Positions 62,421-64,000 of a stretch of 64,000 nt of DNA are shown piece after piece. The stretch is from assembly GCA_044336205.1 (NCBI GenBank), contig CP172318.1:1736001-1800000 (forward strand). Reading direction: 5' to 3'. Position 1 is the first letter of the stretch. Every line of letters begins with the position of its first letter. The position numbers were made by a program, and so were the translations under genes. The notes under the pieces are model-generated. The model did not search any database and was not told where the DNA came from. It saw only the letters and a program-made list of their open reading frames with translations. Origin of the DNA: Ruoffia sp044336205 (GTDB lineage: Bacteria > Bacillota > Bacilli > Lactobacillales > Aerococcaceae).

Positions 62421-63584
62421 TTATTCTGCAGAAATATTTTCAGCTGAAGCTATTTCTCCGTTTTGTAATTCAATCATTACGGCTGGTTTCACTGGGTTAT
62501 GATTCTCATCTATTGCAAATGTTCCTGTTACACCTTGGAACTCCTCAGTTACAGCAATTGCTTCAGCAATGACTTGTGGATCAGTTGATCCACTGCGCTC
62601 AATTGCATCAATGATTAACATCGCTGCATCATAGCCAAGTGCGTTCCATGTTCCACCTTCTTTACCAAACTTATCTTCAAAGTCAGCTAAGAATGATTGA
62701 ATAGATTCTTCTTCACTCGCATCAGAGAAGTGGTCTGTGAAATATACATCGTTAGCATTCTCAGCTCCTGCTAATTCTACTAAAACGTCACTTGAAAATC
62801 CGTCTGGACCAATGATAGCTTGCTCAATTCCCATCTCACGTGCTTGTTTAATAATTAAACCTGCTTCAGTATAATAAGCTGGGATATAGATAACATCAAA
62901 TTCTTGACTAAGTGCCGAAGTTAAGATAGCTGAGAAGTCTGTATCTCCCGCAGTGAATGAGTCCTCTAAGACAACAGTTCCACCACGTTTCTCAAACTCA
63001 GCAATAAAGTTATCTGCTAGGCCTCGTGAATAATCAGATGATTGGTCTACAAAGATAATGGCTGACTTAGCTGATAGATTATCCGCCGCAAATGCAGCCC
63101 CTGCACTTCCTTGGTATGAGTTGTTAAAACATACTCGGAAGAAATATTCTAACACATCACCAGCACTATCAAGTGTTATCCCATCATCCGTGGCCGATGG
63201 TGAAACCATTGGGATTTGGGCTTCGGTAAAGATTGGAATTTGTGCTTGAGTATTTCCACTTGTTGCTGGACCTACAACTCCTACAACATCATCGGATACT
63301 AATCGTTGCGCAACAGATGCAGATTCAGTTACATCGCTCTTATTATCATAGCTAATGATTTCAATCTCTTGACCGTCAAGAACTCCGCCGGCTTCATTCA
63401 CTTTCTCAACAGCCAGTTCTAATCCTTCTAACATTTGTTGGCCATAAGAAGCAGCAGCTCCTGATAATTCATAGTTAGCACCAATCTTGACTGTCTCTTG
63501 TGCATATATAGTGCTAGTTGACAATAAGGTCGTCGCTATTGCCATTGACGCCATAATTTTTTTACCGATTATTTTAATGTTCAT
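62421..63584 (-). CDS. Second branched-chain amino acid-binding protein (LivJ paralogue), no lipobox
   Basis: A 387-residue receptor of the same length and domain layout as livJ at 59720-60883 and colinear with it throughout (KIGANYELSGAAASYG, DVVGVVGPATSGNTQAQIP, YIPAYYTEAGLIIKQAREMGI). The signal peptide ends YAQE without a lipobox cysteine. It has no permease genes of its own in the window and probably feeds LivHMGF. It differs from livJ at many surface and ligand-loop positions, so a different preference among Leu, Ile and Val, or for a related compound, is plausible. Confidence 0.9.
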   Translation of the reverse strand: MNIKIIGKKIMASMAIATTLLSTSTIYAQETVKIGANYELSGAAASYGQQMLEGLELAVEKVNEAGGVLDGQEIEIISYDNKSDVTESASVAQRLVSDDVVGVVGPATSGNTQAQIPIFTEAQIPMVSPSATDDGITLDSAGDVLEYFFRVCFNNSYQGSAGAAFAADNLSAKSAIIFVDQSSDYSRGLADNFIAEFEKRGGTVVLEDSFTAGDTDFSAILTSALSQEFDVIYIPAYYTEAGLIIKQAREMGIEQAIIGPDGFSSDVLVELAGAENANDVYFTDHFSDASEEESIQSFLADFEDKFGKEGGTWNALGYDAAMLIIDAIERSGSTDPQVIAEAIAVTEEFQGVTGTFAIDENHNPVKPAVMIELQNGEIASAENISAE

Positions 63585-63708
63585 AAAAATTCTTATCTCC
63601 TCTAAATTGTTTTTTATACTCGGCTGGACTGAGTAATAATAGTCCAGCCACCTTTAATCGAATCTTTTTGTTTTGTAACTCACTTAAATCACCTTCGGCT
63701 AACCCCAT
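63574..63708 (-). other. 44-codon open frame overlapping the start of the second livJ-like gene
   Basis: ATG at 63708 with GGGG nine to twelve bases upstream; the frame ends at 63574, overlapping the receptor's start. It contains four consecutive leucine codons inside the loop of a perfect 9-bp hairpin (GGCTGGACT / AGTCCAGCC, 63623-63650). Two readings are possible: a leucine leader peptide, or a remnant of an IS3-family transposase C-terminus, because NKKIRLKVAGL...SPAEYKKQF resembles the end of OrfB. I favour neither strongly. Confidence 0.4.
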
Positions 63709-63746
63709 TTTCACTCACCCCTTTTTTTGTCATTATGATAATAATA

Positions 63747-63789
63747 CCTCAAAAATGAGAAAAAACAATAGTTTTTCTCATTTTTGAGG
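63747..63789 (-). terminator. Strong hairpin downstream of the aldo/keto reductase gene
   Basis: An 18-bp AT-rich stem opening CCTCAAAAATGAG, with a 7-base loop, 18 bp after the reductase stop. It probably terminates that gene. Confidence 0.7.
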
Positions 63790-63806
63790 TGACTTTTTGC
63801 ATTATT

Positions 63807-64000
63807 CTAATTGTTAGTTTGATCTGGGTCTCTAAACTCAAGGATTCCTGTTATTTTATCTAATCTTTCTATATCTTGTTCGGATAATTTGAAGTCAAAG
63901 ATATTTAAGTTTGATTTAATATGTTTTGGTGTCACTGATTTAGGTAAAGGAATAAATCCTTTATCTAAAGACCATCTCAAAGCTACTTGGGGCGCTGATT
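63807..64000 (-). CDS. Aldo/keto reductase, C-terminal part (cut by window edge)
   Basis: The last 63 or so codons of an NADPH-dependent aldo/keto reductase. APQVALRWSLDKGFIPLPKS matches the family's third signature (IPLPKSvtp.hi..N..iFdF.Ls), followed by EQDIERLDKI and a polar tail to a stop at 63807. This belongs to the 2,5-diketo-gluconate reductase-like group. The N-terminal catalytic part lies outside the window. Confidence 0.88.
   Translation of the reverse strand, partial: SAPQVALRWSLDKGFIPLPKSVTPKHIKSNLNIFDFKLSEQDIERLDKITGILEFRDPDQTNN

Overview
The window comes from a low-GC Gram-positive bacterium. It has intrinsic terminators, AGGAGG-type ribosome binding sites, TTG and GTG starts, a YSIRK/LPXTG surface protein, an Mga/RofA-like regulator, a murB-pot arrangement, a glucose-type PTS IICBA and a CopY-controlled copper operon. 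This combination points to Lactobacillales; Aerococcaceae or a near relative is my best guess, but no rRNA or other taxonomic marker is present.

Layout. 1-7760 (minus): a sugar-ABC operon, msmK-type ATPase / lplB (frameshifted) / solute-binding protein / lplC / metallophosphoesterase / DUF624 / MATE exporter (frameshifted, cut by the left edge). 8145-13979 (minus): an SPC-type P1B metal ATPase with a PerR-like box, a gluconate kinase behind a decayed 6-phosphogluconate dehydrogenase, a two-subunit ThrE exporter and a Crp/Fnr regulator. 13980-24870: an accessory region with an AraC remnant, a 2033-residue LPXTG adhesin with seven near-identical 414-bp repeats, a divergent Mga-like regulator broken in an A7 tract, a 42-bp minisatellite of about 16 copies, ridA and a decayed LPXTG anchor. 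24870-29480: ptsG with a cre site, a GtrB/GtrA pair and a small unknown gene. 29609-36330 (minus): tsaE, a GNAT acetyltransferase, murB, a VOC remnant and potABCD (potA frameshifted in Walker A). 36484-39282: two lipoproteins flanking pta. 39419-43041 (minus): class Ib ribonucleotide reductase nrdI-nrdE-nrdF behind paired NrdR boxes (nrdE frameshifted). 43310-46517: copY-copZ-copA with two cop boxes. 46796-55390 (plus): nucleoside deoxyribosyltransferase, ppx, ppk, an ABC-F protein, GMP reductase, a YebC-family protein and glutathione peroxidase. 55461-63584: branched-chain amino acid uptake (livJ, livHMGF, a CBS protein and a second livJ-like gene) interleaved with a 2-hydroxyacid dehydrogenase. 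The right edge holds the 3' end of an aldo/keto reductase gene.

Most notable. (1) A 17-residue leader peptide with six isoleucine codons, behind a strong promoter and followed by mutually exclusive hairpins and a terminator, precedes livJ; it looks like ribosome-mediated attenuation of branched-chain amino acid uptake. (2) A family of 42-bp-period repeats occurs as one large array and three small degenerate patches. (3) Five otherwise intact genes carry single-base frameshifts. That number, in genes such as nrdE and potA, makes assembly or base-call errors a serious possibility, although the A7 tract in the adhesin-linked regulator could also be a phase-variation switch. (4) Several gene remnants show ongoing reduction.
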